A stretch of 64,000 nucleotides of DNA from JAGVSV01 sp040766135 (GTDB lineage: Bacteria > Bacillota > Clostridia > Christensenellales > Aristaeellaceae), in the NCBI GenBank assembly GCA_040766135.1, contig JAXGRA010000006.1, positions 62,001-126,000 of the forward strand, written 5' to 3'. Position 1 is the first letter of the stretch, and every line of letters starts with the position of its first letter. Shown piece after piece: positions 8,468-17,342 of this stretch. The translations under genes were made by a program, and so were the position numbers. The notes beneath the pieces are model-generated. The model had not been told where the DNA came from, searched no databases, and saw only the letters and a list, made by a program, of their open reading frames with translations.

Positions 8468-8555
8468 ATGTATTGGATTTCTTGTTGCGATTGTTGGCGG
8501 GGTTGAACATTTGCAACAGATAAATACCCACAAAATTAAAAGGAGTGGAAACTGT

Positions 8556-10184
8556 ATGAGAAGGAAATTGGTCGCAGCAATCCTTACCCTGGCATTGATT
8601 CTGGGGGTTACCGGCGCGTTTGCGCTGCCTGAAGTGCCCGCAAAGTATGAACTGCCTTTGGTCACCGATGGCAGCATCAAGCTTACTGTCTACATGGCCA
8701 TGGAGCAGGGCGCCGAAACCATGATGCTTACCTATGATGAGCATACGGCCATTCAGGAATGGGAAAAGCGCACGGGCATTGACTTTACCTTTGTGCATCC
8801 GCCCGAGAATGATGACGGCACATACTTTAACATGGTCGTTGCTTCCGGCGAACTGCCCGACATCTTTGTGACGGGTGCGTGGCACAGCCGCTATCCCGGC
8901 GGTGTGGAAGGTGCCATTCAGGATGGCATTTTGCTGGACCTGAACCCCTTTATCGAGAAATATGGCTATCACTACCTGACCGAAGCGCACACCAACTGGG
9001 ATGCGCAGGCCAAGCGCAACTTCATGACGGATTCAGGCATGTATCGTTTCGGCGCTGCTTCTCAGCGTGTGCCGGTGCTGGGCAAGCAGCACACCGGCAT
9101 GGTGGTGCGCTCCGACGTGCTGGATGAGATTGGCTTTGATTATAACAAGATCATGACCATTGATGAGGTCACTGAAATGCTGCGTGCGTTCAAAAAGCAT
9201 GGCTTTGAGGTGCCGCTGGCGCTGAGCGACTTGGATGCCTCCTATTATTGGGGCGACAGCTTCCTCTCAGCCTGGGCTGGTGTCAAAGCTGAGAACTTCA
9301 TGCTGGACGAAAATGGCAAGGTTACCTATTGCCGCCTGCAGCCCGGCTTTAAGGAGTATCTGGAACTGTTGGCCGGCTGGATGGCAGAAGGCCTGATTGA
9401 CCGTGACTTTATTAACCGCAACCACAACGAAGCCGAAGCCATGGTGACCTCGGGCCGTGCGGCCATGACCGCCATTGGCAACTGGGAAACGCAGGAAGAC
9501 ATTGCGCTGGTGCAGGTCAACGATCCCAAAGCCATGCTCAAGGGCATTACTGCCCCTGTTCGCGACGAAGCATCGCTGGGCGTGGTCAACGAGTTTGCCA
9601 ACCCCATCGTCAACGGCACCAACACCATGTACTGGGGCATTTCCACCACCTGTAAGCATCCTGAAATTGCTTTCAAGGCCATGGATTACCTGTACAGCTA
9701 TGAAGGCACCGAGCTGATGGTCTTTGGTGTGGAGAAACTGGAAGACGGCACGGACATCCACTGGACCAACCCGGATGGCACCCGTCAGTTCAGCGATTAT
9801 ATCCTGCACAACCCGACCCTTGCGTACAACTCCATCCGCCGCGTGTACACCATCCAGAACCTGTCCAGCGAGTATGCCTCTGAGATGGAATACATGCAGT
9901 ATGGTGCCGAGTGCAACGCACAGTGCTGGGACGCCTGGACGCGCAATGCGACCGATGCACGCATCGTCCCGTCCACCATTTCGCTGACCAGCGAGGAATC
10001 CGCTGAGTTTATCAATACGATGAACATCATTGAGACCTTCATCTTTGACAAATGCTACTCAATCATTTGCGGGGATGACTCGATTGATAACTGGGACGGC
10101 TATGTAAAGGAGCTGTACAACCTGGGCATCGAGCGCATGATTGAAATCCAGCAGAACGCATACGACAGGTACATGGCCCGCTAA
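8556..10184 (+). CDS. Sugar ABC transporter substrate-binding protein (LplA/YtcQ-like)
   Basis: A 542-residue extracellular solute-binding protein of the long family associated with LplB/YtcP-type permeases, whose members import oligosaccharides. The signal peptide (residues 1 to about 23) ends TGAFA and has no lipobox cysteine, unusual for a Gram-positive binding protein. The start at 8556 follows AAAAGGAG; the in-frame reading from 8511 lacks this. It heads an operon with two permeases and a GH4 alpha-galactosidase, which suggests an alpha-galactoside substrate. A strong hairpin separates it from the permeases. No ATPase is encoded here, so a shared MsmK-type ATPase is expected elsewhere. 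Confidence 0.87.
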   Translation: MRRKLVAAILTLALILGVTGAFALPEVPAKYELPLVTDGSIKLTVYMAMEQGAETMMLTYDEHTAIQEWEKRTGIDFTFVHPPENDDGTYFNMVVASGELPDIFVTGAWHSRYPGGVEGAIQDGILLDLNPFIEKYGYHYLTEAHTNWDAQAKRNFMTDSGMYRFGAASQRVPVLGKQHTGMVVRSDVLDEIGFDYNKIMTIDEVTEMLRAFKKHGFEVPLALSDLDASYYWGDSFLSAWAGVKAENFMLDENGKVTYCRLQPGFKEYLELLAGWMAEGLIDRDFINRNHNEAEAMVTSGRAAMTAIGNWETQEDIALVQVNDPKAMLKGITAPVRDEASLGVVNEFANPIVNGTNTMYWGISTTCKHPEIAFKAMDYLYSYEGTELMVFGVEKLEDGTDIHWTNPDGTRQFSDYILHNPTLAYNSIRRVYTIQNLSSEYASEMEYMQYGAECNAQCWDAWTRNATDARIVPSTISLTSEESAEFINTMNIIETFIFDKCYSIICGDDSIDNWDGYVKELYNLGIERMIEIQQNAYDRYMAR

Positions 10185-10192
10185 TGTACCCC

Positions 10193-10236
10193 GGGCGGAT
10201 CCGGACTACAACCCCTCTGGATCCGCCCCCTTTTTT
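10193..10236 (+). terminator. Intra-operon terminator/attenuator after the binding protein
   Basis: A 10-bp perfect stem (GGGCGGATCC/GGATCCGCCC) is followed by CCTTTTTT, nine bases after the stop of the binding-protein gene and 40 bases before the first permease. Partial termination would give excess binding protein over permease. Confidence 0.8.
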
Positions 10237-10276
10237 ATGTCCTTCGCACAAAAATTGTATCTGCCGGGAGGCTGCT

Positions 10277-11221
10277 ATGAGCCAGACAACTGTCACGCTT
10301 AAAAAACAATCCTACCTGCGTCGGCTGGGCCGCAACGTGGTGGAACATCCGCTGCTGTACTTAATGTTTCTGCCAGTGGTGGCGTATTATGTTATATTCC
10401 ACTATGCGCCCATGTATGGCGTGGTCATCGCCTTTCAGGATTACAAGCCCATGCGCGGCATCGCAGGCAGCCAATTTGTGGGGCTCAAACATTTTCAGAC
10501 ATTTGTCAACGGCCCTTTCTTCTGGCGTTTGGTGCGTAATACACTGAGCATCAACATCGGCATGCTGCTGTTTGCGTTCCCGATGCCTATCATATTCGCC
10601 CTAATGCTGAACGAAGTGCGCTCAGTGCGCTTCCGCAAGGTGGTGCAGACGGTTACCTACATGCCGCACTTTGTGTCCTCTGTGGTGGTGTGCGGTCTGA
10701 TGCTGATCTTTTGCCGTTCGGACGGCATTGTTACGATAGCTCTGAACGCGCTGGGGCTGGTGGAAAAAACCAACTTGCTGACCATCAAGCAGTATTTTCA
10801 GCCGCTGTATATCCTGATGAACATCTGGCAGGAATTGGGCTGGGATTCTATCATTTACTTTGCAGCTCTTACGGCCATCGATGCCGAGCTGTATGAGGCC
10901 GCCACGGTGGATGGCGCCGGACGCTGGCGCCGCATGTGGCACATCACCATCCCCGGCATATTGCCTACCATCGTCATGCTGCTGATTTTACGTATCGGTA
11001 ACCTGATGAGCCTGGGCTGGGATCGTATCTATCTGTTGCAAAGTGAAATTGTGTACGAAACATCTGACGTCATCTCCACTTACGTATACCGCACGGGTTT
11101 GGTGCAAACGCAGTATTCCTATGCAACGGCGGTGGGGTTGATGAACTCGGTGGTTAACGTGATCCTTCTGTTTAGCGCCAATGCGTTTGCGCGAAGGGTT
11201 TCGGAAAACAGCCTGTGGTGA
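10277..11221 (+). CDS. Sugar ABC transporter permease, LplB type
   Basis: A 314-residue permease with six predicted membrane spans (MetI-like domain). It opens with HPLLYLMFLPVVAYYVIFHY and carries the EAA loop EAATVDGAGRWRRMWHITIP, which docks the ATPase. Its closest family is LplB/YtcP-associated permeases of complex-sugar importers. The start at 10277 follows GGGAGG. It lies downstream of an attenuator hairpin and 13 bases before the second permease. Confidence 0.9.
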   Translation: MSQTTVTLKKQSYLRRLGRNVVEHPLLYLMFLPVVAYYVIFHYAPMYGVVIAFQDYKPMRGIAGSQFVGLKHFQTFVNGPFFWRLVRNTLSINIGMLLFAFPMPIIFALMLNEVRSVRFRKVVQTVTYMPHFVSSVVVCGLMLIFCRSDGIVTIALNALGLVEKTNLLTIKQYFQPLYILMNIWQELGWDSIIYFAALTAIDAELYEAATVDGAGRWRRMWHITIPGILPTIVMLLILRIGNLMSLGWDRIYLLQSEIVYETSDVISTYVYRTGLVQTQYSYATAVGLMNSVVNVILLFSANAFARRVSENSLW

Positions 11222-11234
11222 GGGAGGGGATAAC

Positions 11235-12164
11235 ATGAACAGCACACAACCTGCCTTGAACAGGCGCACTAAACATCGCAAAATCGGTCAGACAACAGGG
11301 GACAACATTCTCAATGCGGTGCTCTATATTCTTATGACCATACTGATGTTCATTGCGGTATATCCCCTGTACTATTCTCTGGTCGCCTCTTTCAGCGATG
11401 CCAAATCGCTGTTGAGCATTTATGGCCCGCTGTGGGCGCCGCTCAAGCCCTATACGCTGCGCGGCTATATGCTCAGCTTCATGAACAGGGGCATCGTGAT
11501 CGGCTTTCAGAACACCGTGTTCTATGTGGTGGCCGGTACCTTGCTAGGGCTAATGCTGACCACACTAGGTGCGTATTGTACCTCGCGCAAGCAGTTCATG
11601 ATCCGCGGCATTGCCATGAAATTCATTTTGATTACCATGTTCTTTTCCGGCGGCATCATCCCGTTGTTTTTCATTGTGCGCGGCATCGGCATCTACAACA
11701 CCCGTTGGTCGTTCTTTTTGCCGTATGCCATCAGCAGCTATAACCTGATCATCATGCGCACATTTTTCCGAAGCATCCCGGAAACGCTGGAGGAAGCCGC
11801 GCGTCTGGATGGTGCCAATGACCTGCAGATTTTGTTTCATGTGTATATTCCGCTGTCCACGGCTGTCATTGCGGTCATTACCATGTACTATGGCGTGGGC
11901 TATTGGAATGGCTGGTATCAGGCGCTGATGTTCATGCGCAACCGCGACCTATACCCGCTGCAGATGTTCCTGCGTGAGGTGCTCATTACCAACCAGTCGC
12001 AGAGCACCGCCGCCGACGTTACCTCCATGGCCGCCGAAGCTTTTGACCGGGAGCTGATCAAGTATTGCACCGTCGTTATTTCCACGGTGCCTATTCTGGT
12101 CATCTATCCGTTCTTGCAGCGTTACTTTGTCAAGGGCGTCATGATGGGCGCCATCAAGGGATAA
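11235..12164 (+). CDS. Sugar ABC transporter permease, YtcP/LplC type
   Basis: A 309-residue inner component of the same importer, with six hydrophobic segments and the EAA loop EEAARLDGANDLQILFHVYIP. It ends FVKGVMMGAIKG, the typical C-terminus of the LplC/YtcP group. A GGGAGGGG site precedes the ATG at 11235. It is followed after 17 bases by the GH4 gene. With the preceding permease it would form the heterodimeric channel. Confidence 0.9.
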   Translation: MNSTQPALNRRTKHRKIGQTTGDNILNAVLYILMTILMFIAVYPLYYSLVASFSDAKSLLSIYGPLWAPLKPYTLRGYMLSFMNRGIVIGFQNTVFYVVAGTLLGLMLTTLGAYCTSRKQFMIRGIAMKFILITMFFSGGIIPLFFIVRGIGIYNTRWSFFLPYAISSYNLIIMRTFFRSIPETLEEAARLDGANDLQILFHVYIPLSTAVIAVITMYYGVGYWNGWYQALMFMRNRDLYPLQMFLREVLITNQSQSTAADVTSMAAEAFDRELIKYCTVVISTVPILVIYPFLQRYFVKGVMMGAIKG

Positions 12165-12181
12165 GAAGAAAGGAAAGCATT

Positions 12182-13609
12182 ATGCCAAAGATTACCTTTA
12201 TGGGTGCAGGCTCCACCATTTTCTCCAAGAACGTGCTGGGGGACTGCATGCTCACCCCATCGCTCAAAAACAGTGAAATTGCATTGTACGACATTGATCC
12301 CCAGCGTCTGGATGAGTCCCGGCGCATGCTGGAGGCTATCAACCGCAACTTGGGCGGGCATGCCACCATCAAGGCATATTGCGGTGTGGAAAACCGCAAG
12401 GAAGCGTTGCGCGGGGCCAAGTATGCCGTGAACGCCATTCAGGTGGGCGGCTATGACCCGTGCACCATTACGGATTTTGAAATCCCCAAGAAATACGGCC
12501 TGCGGCAAACCATCGCCGATACGCTGGGCATCGGCGGCATCTTCCGCGCGCTGCGCACCATTCCGGTGATGTTGGATTTTGCGCGTGACATGGAAGAAGT
12601 CTGCCCGGATGTATGGTTTTTAAACTACACCAACCCCATGGCGAGCATCACAGGCGCCATGCTGACCATGACAGGCGTCAAAACCGTGGGCCTGTGTCAC
12701 AGCGTGCAGGGCTGCGCCAGCGGCCTGCTGCGGTCACTGAACATGGATGATCAAAACATCCAGTGGAAAATTGCGGGCATCAACCATCAGGCCTGGCTGC
12801 TGGAAATCACCCGCGACGGGCAGGATCTATACCCGGAAATCAAGCGCCGTGCAGCCCTGAAAAACCAGGGCAAGCTGGAGATAGGCAGCGCTGAGGAAAC
12901 CATTGCACGCTATGAGGAATTATATGGCGAACTGTCAGAAAACTGGAAAGAACACATTCGCAAACGCTGTAAACTATATCAGGAAACCGGCAAACATGAT
13001 GACATGGTGCGCTTTGAGCTGATGCGCCACTTTGGCTACTACATCACCGAATCCAGCGAGCATAATGCTGAGTATACGCCCTACTTTATCAAGGACAAGT
13101 ATCCGGAGCTGATTGACCGCTTTAACATCCCGCTGGATGAATACCCGCGCCGCTGCATCCATCAGATTGCGGAGTGGGAACACATGCGCGACGAGCTGGT
13201 CAACAATCCGGAGTTGTCGCACACGCGCACACGGGAATATGCCAGCTATATTTTAGATGCCATGGAAACCGATGTGCCCATCAAGATTGGCGGCAACGTG
13301 ATGAACCATGGCTCCATCGACAACCTGCCCCGCAATGCCTGTGTTGAGGTGCCCTGCGTGGTGGATCGTTCGGGCGTGGTGCCCACTTGGGTTGGCAATC
13401 TGCCGGAGCAGTGCGCCGCCCTCAACCGCACCAACATCAACGTACACCTGATGACCATTGAGGCTGCGCGCACACTCAAAAAGGAATACATCTACCAGGC
13501 GGCCATGCTCGATCCGCATACCAGCAGCGAGCTGTCTTTGGATGATATCGTTGCGATGTGTGATGAGCTGATTGCCGCACACGGCGACTGGATGCCTAAA
13601 TATCGTTAA
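12182..13609 (+). CDS. melA: Alpha-galactosidase, glycoside hydrolase family 4 (MelA type)
   Basis: A 475-residue GH4 enzyme, which hydrolyses alpha-glycosides by an NAD- and Mn-dependent redox mechanism in the cytoplasm. The Rossmann motif GAGS is at residues 8-11, NYTNPM at 148-153, the metal-binding LCHSVQG with Cys172, and GINHQAW with His202 at 199-205. The Cys-His-Ser segment resembles the alpha-galactosidase (MelA) branch more than the phospho-glycosidase branch, but other GH4 specificities are possible. It closes the ABC operon and would act on the imported sugar. AAGAAAGGAAAG is the ribosome binding site. Confidence 0.9.
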   Translation: MPKITFMGAGSTIFSKNVLGDCMLTPSLKNSEIALYDIDPQRLDESRRMLEAINRNLGGHATIKAYCGVENRKEALRGAKYAVNAIQVGGYDPCTITDFEIPKKYGLRQTIADTLGIGGIFRALRTIPVMLDFARDMEEVCPDVWFLNYTNPMASITGAMLTMTGVKTVGLCHSVQGCASGLLRSLNMDDQNIQWKIAGINHQAWLLEITRDGQDLYPEIKRRAALKNQGKLEIGSAEETIARYEELYGELSENWKEHIRKRCKLYQETGKHDDMVRFELMRHFGYYITESSEHNAEYTPYFIKDKYPELIDRFNIPLDEYPRRCIHQIAEWEHMRDELVNNPELSHTRTREYASYILDAMETDVPIKIGGNVMNHGSIDNLPRNACVEVPCVVDRSGVVPTWVGNLPEQCAALNRTNINVHLMTIEAARTLKKEYIYQAAMLDPHTSSELSLDDIVAMCDELIAAHGDWMPKYR

Positions 13610-13620
13610 CCTTAACAGGC

Positions 13621-13657
13621 AAACGCCCCGTCAAGTGGCTGCTTGGACGGGGTGTTT
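13621..13657 (+). terminator. Terminator after the GH4 operon
   Basis: A long hairpin pairs AAACGCCCCGTC with GACGGGGTGTTT around a short loop, followed by a T-rich TGTTTGTG. It lies 12 bases after the GH4 stop. Confidence 0.6.
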
Positions 13658-13671
13658 GTGTATGATATAAT
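13643..13671 (+). promoter_or_regulatory. Extended -10 promoter of the GNAT-like gene
   Basis: TGA-TATAAT (13663-13671) is a perfect extended -10; a poor -35, TTGGAC (13643-13648), is 17 bases upstream inside the preceding terminator. Confidence 0.55.
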
Positions 13672-13705
13672 ACATATTACTATGTATGACAAGGAGGGCG
13701 CGTGC

Positions 13706-14830
13706 ATGATCCACGTCGATATTATCAAACCCACGGCGGCGCTGCTTGCACCTTTTGTTCAATTGCCCTTTGATATTTATAAAGGGGATAACAACTGGGT
13801 GGCGCCGCAGCGCCGAGAATTGACCCGCCTGCTGACCGACCGCAGCAATGAGCTGTTCAGCCAGGGCGTACAGCGATTTTTCTTGGCCTATGACAATGAC
13901 AAACCCGTGGCGCGGGTGTTGGCCGGCATTGATACCCGCCGCAATGCGCAGATAGGCGAGGCGCAGGGGTATTTCAGCCTGTTTGAAACGTACGAAAGCA
14001 TGGATTATGCGCGCGCTGTGCTGGACGCAGCAACCGCCTTTTTACAGGAACATGGAGTTACCCGGGTACTGGGCCCCGTGGCCCCCACCTATGACATGCT
14101 CAACCGTGGCCTGCTGATGGAGGGCTTTGACGGCCCGCCGGTGCTGTACAACCCGTACAACCCGCCTTACTACGCCCAGTATCTGGAGGAATATGGTTTC
14201 ACCAAGGAGCGCGACTATCTGGCGTACTTCATCCGAATGGAGGAGGCTGCCATTGACCGCATCGCTCCCATCGTGGATCGTGCCCAAAAGCGCTTTGGCT
14301 TTACCGTGACGCCCATTGATTTAAACAAGCAAAACCTCACGCGCTTGGCGCGGGACATCGCTACCGTGATTAGCGATGCCACGCCTGAGGAACAGGGGGC
14401 CTATCTGCCCACGCCGGAGGATATTGCGATACTGCTGCGCCGGGTGCGCCCGTTCTTCCGCAGCGAGATTGCCTGGATGGCTTATGCCGGGCGTCGTCCC
14501 ATCGGCCTGCTGATGGGGCTGTTGGACTATAATCGCGTGCTGCAAAAAATGCGCGGCGCGAAAACACCCTGGGGCTGGCTGTTGGGCAAACTGCTCATCA
14601 ACCGTATTGACACCGTGCGCTGTCCCATGCAGTACGTGGTGCCGGAGTATCAAAACAAGGCCGTCAACGCCGTGCTGGTTTATCATGCTGTGTTGGGTGC
14701 CAAAAAACTGGGCATTCGCTACATTGAAGGTTCTACCGTGGATGAAACGCACAGCGCGTCGATCAATAACGCACTGATCACCGGTGGGGAGCTGTACCGC
14801 GTATACCGGAATTATCAGAAATATTTGTGA
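13706..14830 (+). CDS. Uncharacterised GNAT-like acyltransferase family protein
   Basis: A 374-residue cytoplasmic protein of a widespread uncharacterised family with GNAT-like folds. The N-terminal half has FDIYKGDNNWVAPQRRE and LGPVAPTYDMLNRGLLMEGF, the C-terminal half GSTVDETHSASINNALI. No signal peptide or membrane segment is seen. AAGGAGG at 13691-13697 fixes the start at 13706; the upstream in-frame extension would include the promoter. The stop overlaps the radC start (TGATG), so the two are coupled. The acceptor is unknown. Confidence 0.75.
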   Translation: MIHVDIIKPTAALLAPFVQLPFDIYKGDNNWVAPQRRELTRLLTDRSNELFSQGVQRFFLAYDNDKPVARVLAGIDTRRNAQIGEAQGYFSLFETYESMDYARAVLDAATAFLQEHGVTRVLGPVAPTYDMLNRGLLMEGFDGPPVLYNPYNPPYYAQYLEEYGFTKERDYLAYFIRMEEAAIDRIAPIVDRAQKRFGFTVTPIDLNKQNLTRLARDIATVISDATPEEQGAYLPTPEDIAILLRRVRPFFRSEIAWMAYAGRRPIGLLMGLLDYNRVLQKMRGAKTPWGWLLGKLLINRIDTVRCPMQYVVPEYQNKAVNAVLVYHAVLGAKKLGIRYIEGSTVDETHSASINNALITGGELYRVYRNYQKYL

Positions 14831-15525
14831 TGATGCAACGCGCCGGGCAATCTCAAACACCTCATGCCGGGCATCGGGAGCGGCTGCGCAAACGGTTTAT
14901 CCAGTCCGGCCTGCAGGGATTTGCCCCGCATGAGGTGCTGGAGCTGCTGCTGACCTTCGCCATCCCCCGGCGCGATGTCAACCCGCTGGCGCATCGGCTG
15001 ATTGCACACTTTGGCTCGCTGCATGCCGTGCTGCAGGCTGCACCAGAGGATTTGCAGGCCGTGGACGGCGTGGGAGAACAGGCCAGCGTGCTCCTCTCGC
15101 TGATGGTGCCGCTGATGCGCGCCTACCGGCAAAGCGCTGATGCGCCCGGCAAAAACCTGGCAAATACGCAAGACTTGATGGCATACTGTGAGGCGCTGCT
15201 TTTGGGCGAGCGATATGAGCAGCTATATATTATTGGCCTGGATACGGGTCATCGTTTGCTGGCATGCACGCATATATCGCAGGGAGATGAGGGCGAAACC
15301 GCCGTCTATCCCCGGCGCATCATGGCGGCGCTGTTGCGTTGCGGCGCGGCCCATGCGGTGCTGTGCCACAACCATCCGCGGGGCAGTGCACGGCCTTCGC
15401 GTGCTGACCGTGACCTGACCGAGGCTATCGCACGCACGCTCAAGGATGTGAGCATAAGCCTCACGGATCACATTATCGTCGGCAACGGCGAAACATTTAG
15501 TTTTAAACAACAGCGTTTGCTGTAG
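14830..15525 (+). CDS. radC: RadC family JAB-domain protein
   Basis: A protein of about 231 residues. An N-terminal helix-hairpin-helix-like region (PHEVLELLLTFAIPRRDVNPLAH, AVDGVGEQAS) is followed by a JAB/MPN metalloprotease domain with the motif HNHPRGSARPSRAD, where the two histidines and the aspartate would bind zinc. RadC proteins were once linked to DNA repair, but their function is unresolved. The start is an ATG overlapping the upstream stop; a GTG at 14827 is possible. It is followed after nine bases by ydcF. Confidence 0.9.
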   Translation: MMQRAGQSQTPHAGHRERLRKRFIQSGLQGFAPHEVLELLLTFAIPRRDVNPLAHRLIAHFGSLHAVLQAAPEDLQAVDGVGEQASVLLSLMVPLMRAYRQSADAPGKNLANTQDLMAYCEALLLGERYEQLYIIGLDTGHRLLACTHISQGDEGETAVYPRRIMAALLRCGAAHAVLCHNHPRGSARPSRADRDLTEAIARTLKDVSISLTDHIIVGNGETFSFKQQRLL

Positions 15526-15534
15526 GAGGGACAT

Positions 15535-16173
15535 ATGGCAAGAAGGAAAAAGCGTGGCGGAGGGATTCGCATGATGTTTCGGCTGATTGTCAGCTTAGGC
15601 GTGCTGGCGGCAATGGCATTCTTTGTGCTGTTTGGATATCTTTGGTGGCAGGAAAAATCCATTGTGCGTGCCGAGGGCCCGGCTGATGCGATGATCGTTT
15701 TAGGTGCGCAGGTGCTGCCCGATGGCAAGCCCAGCGTGCAGCTGGAATGGCGGCTCACTGAGGCGCTGGCGCGCTATCAGGCCCATCCCATGCCCGTTGT
15801 GGTATGCGGCAACAAGGGTGCGGATGAGCCAGCCACCGAGGCATCCGTCATGGCGGCCTGGCTGGAGGCACGCGGCGTGCCGGCGGAGCATATTCTGATG
15901 GACGAAAAATCCGTCAATACCCGGCAGAACATTGAAAATGCGCTGCAATTGCTATCTGGCGATGCAAAGCGCATTCTGATTGTAACCAGCGATTATCACC
16001 TGCCGCGTGCCATGGCCATCGCGCGCGATTTGGGCGTTGAGCCGCTGGGCAGTCCCAGCCCCACCAAACAGGAATACTGGCTAAAAAACCGCGCCCGCGA
16101 AACGCTGGCGTGGGGCAAATACTTTGTCAATAAATATGTTCCGGCGTTAACACCACTGTTGCCTGGGGAGTAA
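15535..16173 (+). CDS. YdcF family (DUF218) membrane-anchored protein
   Basis: A 212-residue protein with a basic N-terminus, one transmembrane segment (about residues 15-40) and an extracellular DUF218 domain. Family signatures are DAMIVLGAQVLPDGKPS, NTRQNIENA and ILIVTSDYHLPRAMAIA. DUF218 members include SanA/ElyC-like envelope proteins; the biochemical role is unknown. GGAGGGAC precedes the ATG. It ends one base before the convergent asparaginase stop. Confidence 0.85.
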   Translation: MARRKKRGGGIRMMFRLIVSLGVLAAMAFFVLFGYLWWQEKSIVRAEGPADAMIVLGAQVLPDGKPSVQLEWRLTEALARYQAHPMPVVVCGNKGADEPATEASVMAAWLEARGVPAEHILMDEKSVNTRQNIENALQLLSGDAKRILIVTSDYHLPRAMAIARDLGVEPLGSPSPTKQEYWLKNRARETLAWGKYFVNKYVPALTPLLPGE

Positions 16174-16174
16174 T

Positions 16175-17167
16175 TTACAGGCAGCCCATTTCGTGGCACA
16201 GGCATTGGGTGAGCAGGGGCTTGCGATGCTCCGGATCGCCCAGCACCCACATCAGCTTTGTCAGCGCCGCTTCTGACGTCATGTCGTGCGCGCCAAACAC
16301 ATTGGTGCCCAACACATTATGGCCGACTTCGTATACCGAGAAGTCGGCTTTTTCATATAAACACTGGGTAGTAACCAACGTCAGCACGCCGCTTGCGGCC
16401 ACCAGCGCCAGGCTGTCCAGCAAGTTGCGCCGGATATAGTGCAGCCCGCCCAGACCAAATGCTTCCAGCACCAGGCCCTTGTATCCGGCATCCACAATAT
16501 ATTGGAACACCGAGGGATCGGTGCCCGGCATCAGCTTTAGCAAAAACACCCGCGCGTCCAGCTGCTCCGGCGGTGCATTGCCGGGCACTGATGGAATCAT
16601 AGGAGGGGCGGGGGATAGGTGCAACCCGTCAGCATCAAAGTAACCCACTGCCGGTGCATTGATGCTGTCAAAGGCGTCAAAGCCCAGCGTACGCATTTTT
16701 ACTGCCCGTGTGCCGTAGATGACTTTATGATGAAAGGCTACATACACGCCGGGCGGTGCCTGCTGAGCCACCTGAAAGGCTTGAGCAAGATTGTGCGGCG
16801 CGTCAGACAGCGGATGATTCAGCGGCAGCTGCGAGCCCGTCAACACCACAGGTTTTTCCAGCCCCAGCAGCATAAAGGATAACGCCGATGCAGTATATGC
16901 CATGGTGTCAGTGCCGTGGGTGATGACCAGGCCGTCGGCGTGCTGCGCCTCCTCGCGCACGGCACGCGCCAGCACCTGCCATTCCTCAGGCTGTATGTTG
17001 CTGGAATCCAGCGTGAACACATCACGGGACGTAATATCCATGTCCTCGTGGAGCCGAGGGGACAGGCGCAGTATCTCTGCGGCAGGCATGGCGGGGGCCA
17101 AGCCATTGGGGGATTGTAGGCTGGCAATGGTGCCGCCGGTGGCCAACAAATGGATGCGTGGGCGCAT
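16175..17167 (-). CDS. ansA: L-asparaginase
   Basis: A 330-residue asparaginase that converts asparagine to aspartate and ammonia. The first catalytic threonine is in LLATGGTIAS near residue 10 and the second in LVITHGTDTMAYTASAL near residue 85, with the VVLTGSQLP segment following. There is no signal peptide, so it is cytoplasmic (type I-like). The ATG at 17167 is preferred because AAGGAG lies seven bases before it; the ATG at 17173 sits only one base from that motif. It is a single gene, convergent with ydcF and divergent from the purine permease. Confidence 0.93.
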   Translation of the reverse strand: MRPRIHLLATGGTIASLQSPNGLAPAMPAAEILRLSPRLHEDMDITSRDVFTLDSSNIQPEEWQVLARAVREEAQHADGLVITHGTDTMAYTASALSFMLLGLEKPVVLTGSQLPLNHPLSDAPHNLAQAFQVAQQAPPGVYVAFHHKVIYGTRAVKMRTLGFDAFDSINAPAVGYFDADGLHLSPAPPMIPSVPGNAPPEQLDARVFLLKLMPGTDPSVFQYIVDAGYKGLVLEAFGLGGLHYIRRNLLDSLALVAASGVLTLVTTQCLYEKADFSVYEVGHNVLGTNVFGAHDMTSEAALTKLMWVLGDPEHRKPLLTQCLCHEMGCL

Positions 17168-17278
17168 GTGCATGCTCCTTCATAGTTGTTTGATTCATCA
17201 TAGCACCGAGGTGACTGTGCGTCAAAGCCAGAGGACGAACGATTATCTCGCTCGGATTCACAATGTTCAGAAAACGAC

Positions 17279-17307
17279 TTGACACTCCGTTGCAGAGCGC
17301 CTATACT
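17279..17307 (+). promoter_or_regulatory. Strong sigma-A promoter of the NCS2 permease
   Basis: TTGACA (17279-17284) and TATACT (17302-17307) are 17 bases apart, about 35 bases before the start. The short leader leaves no room for a purine riboswitch. Confidence 0.75.
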
Positions 17308-17342
17308 GACCCCGGTTCAATGAATGAAACGGAGGCAGAAGC

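Noticed and set aside
17174..17342. Purine riboswitch before the NCS2 permease
   Set aside because: The promoter lies about 35 bases from the start and the conserved riboswitch loop sequences are absent.
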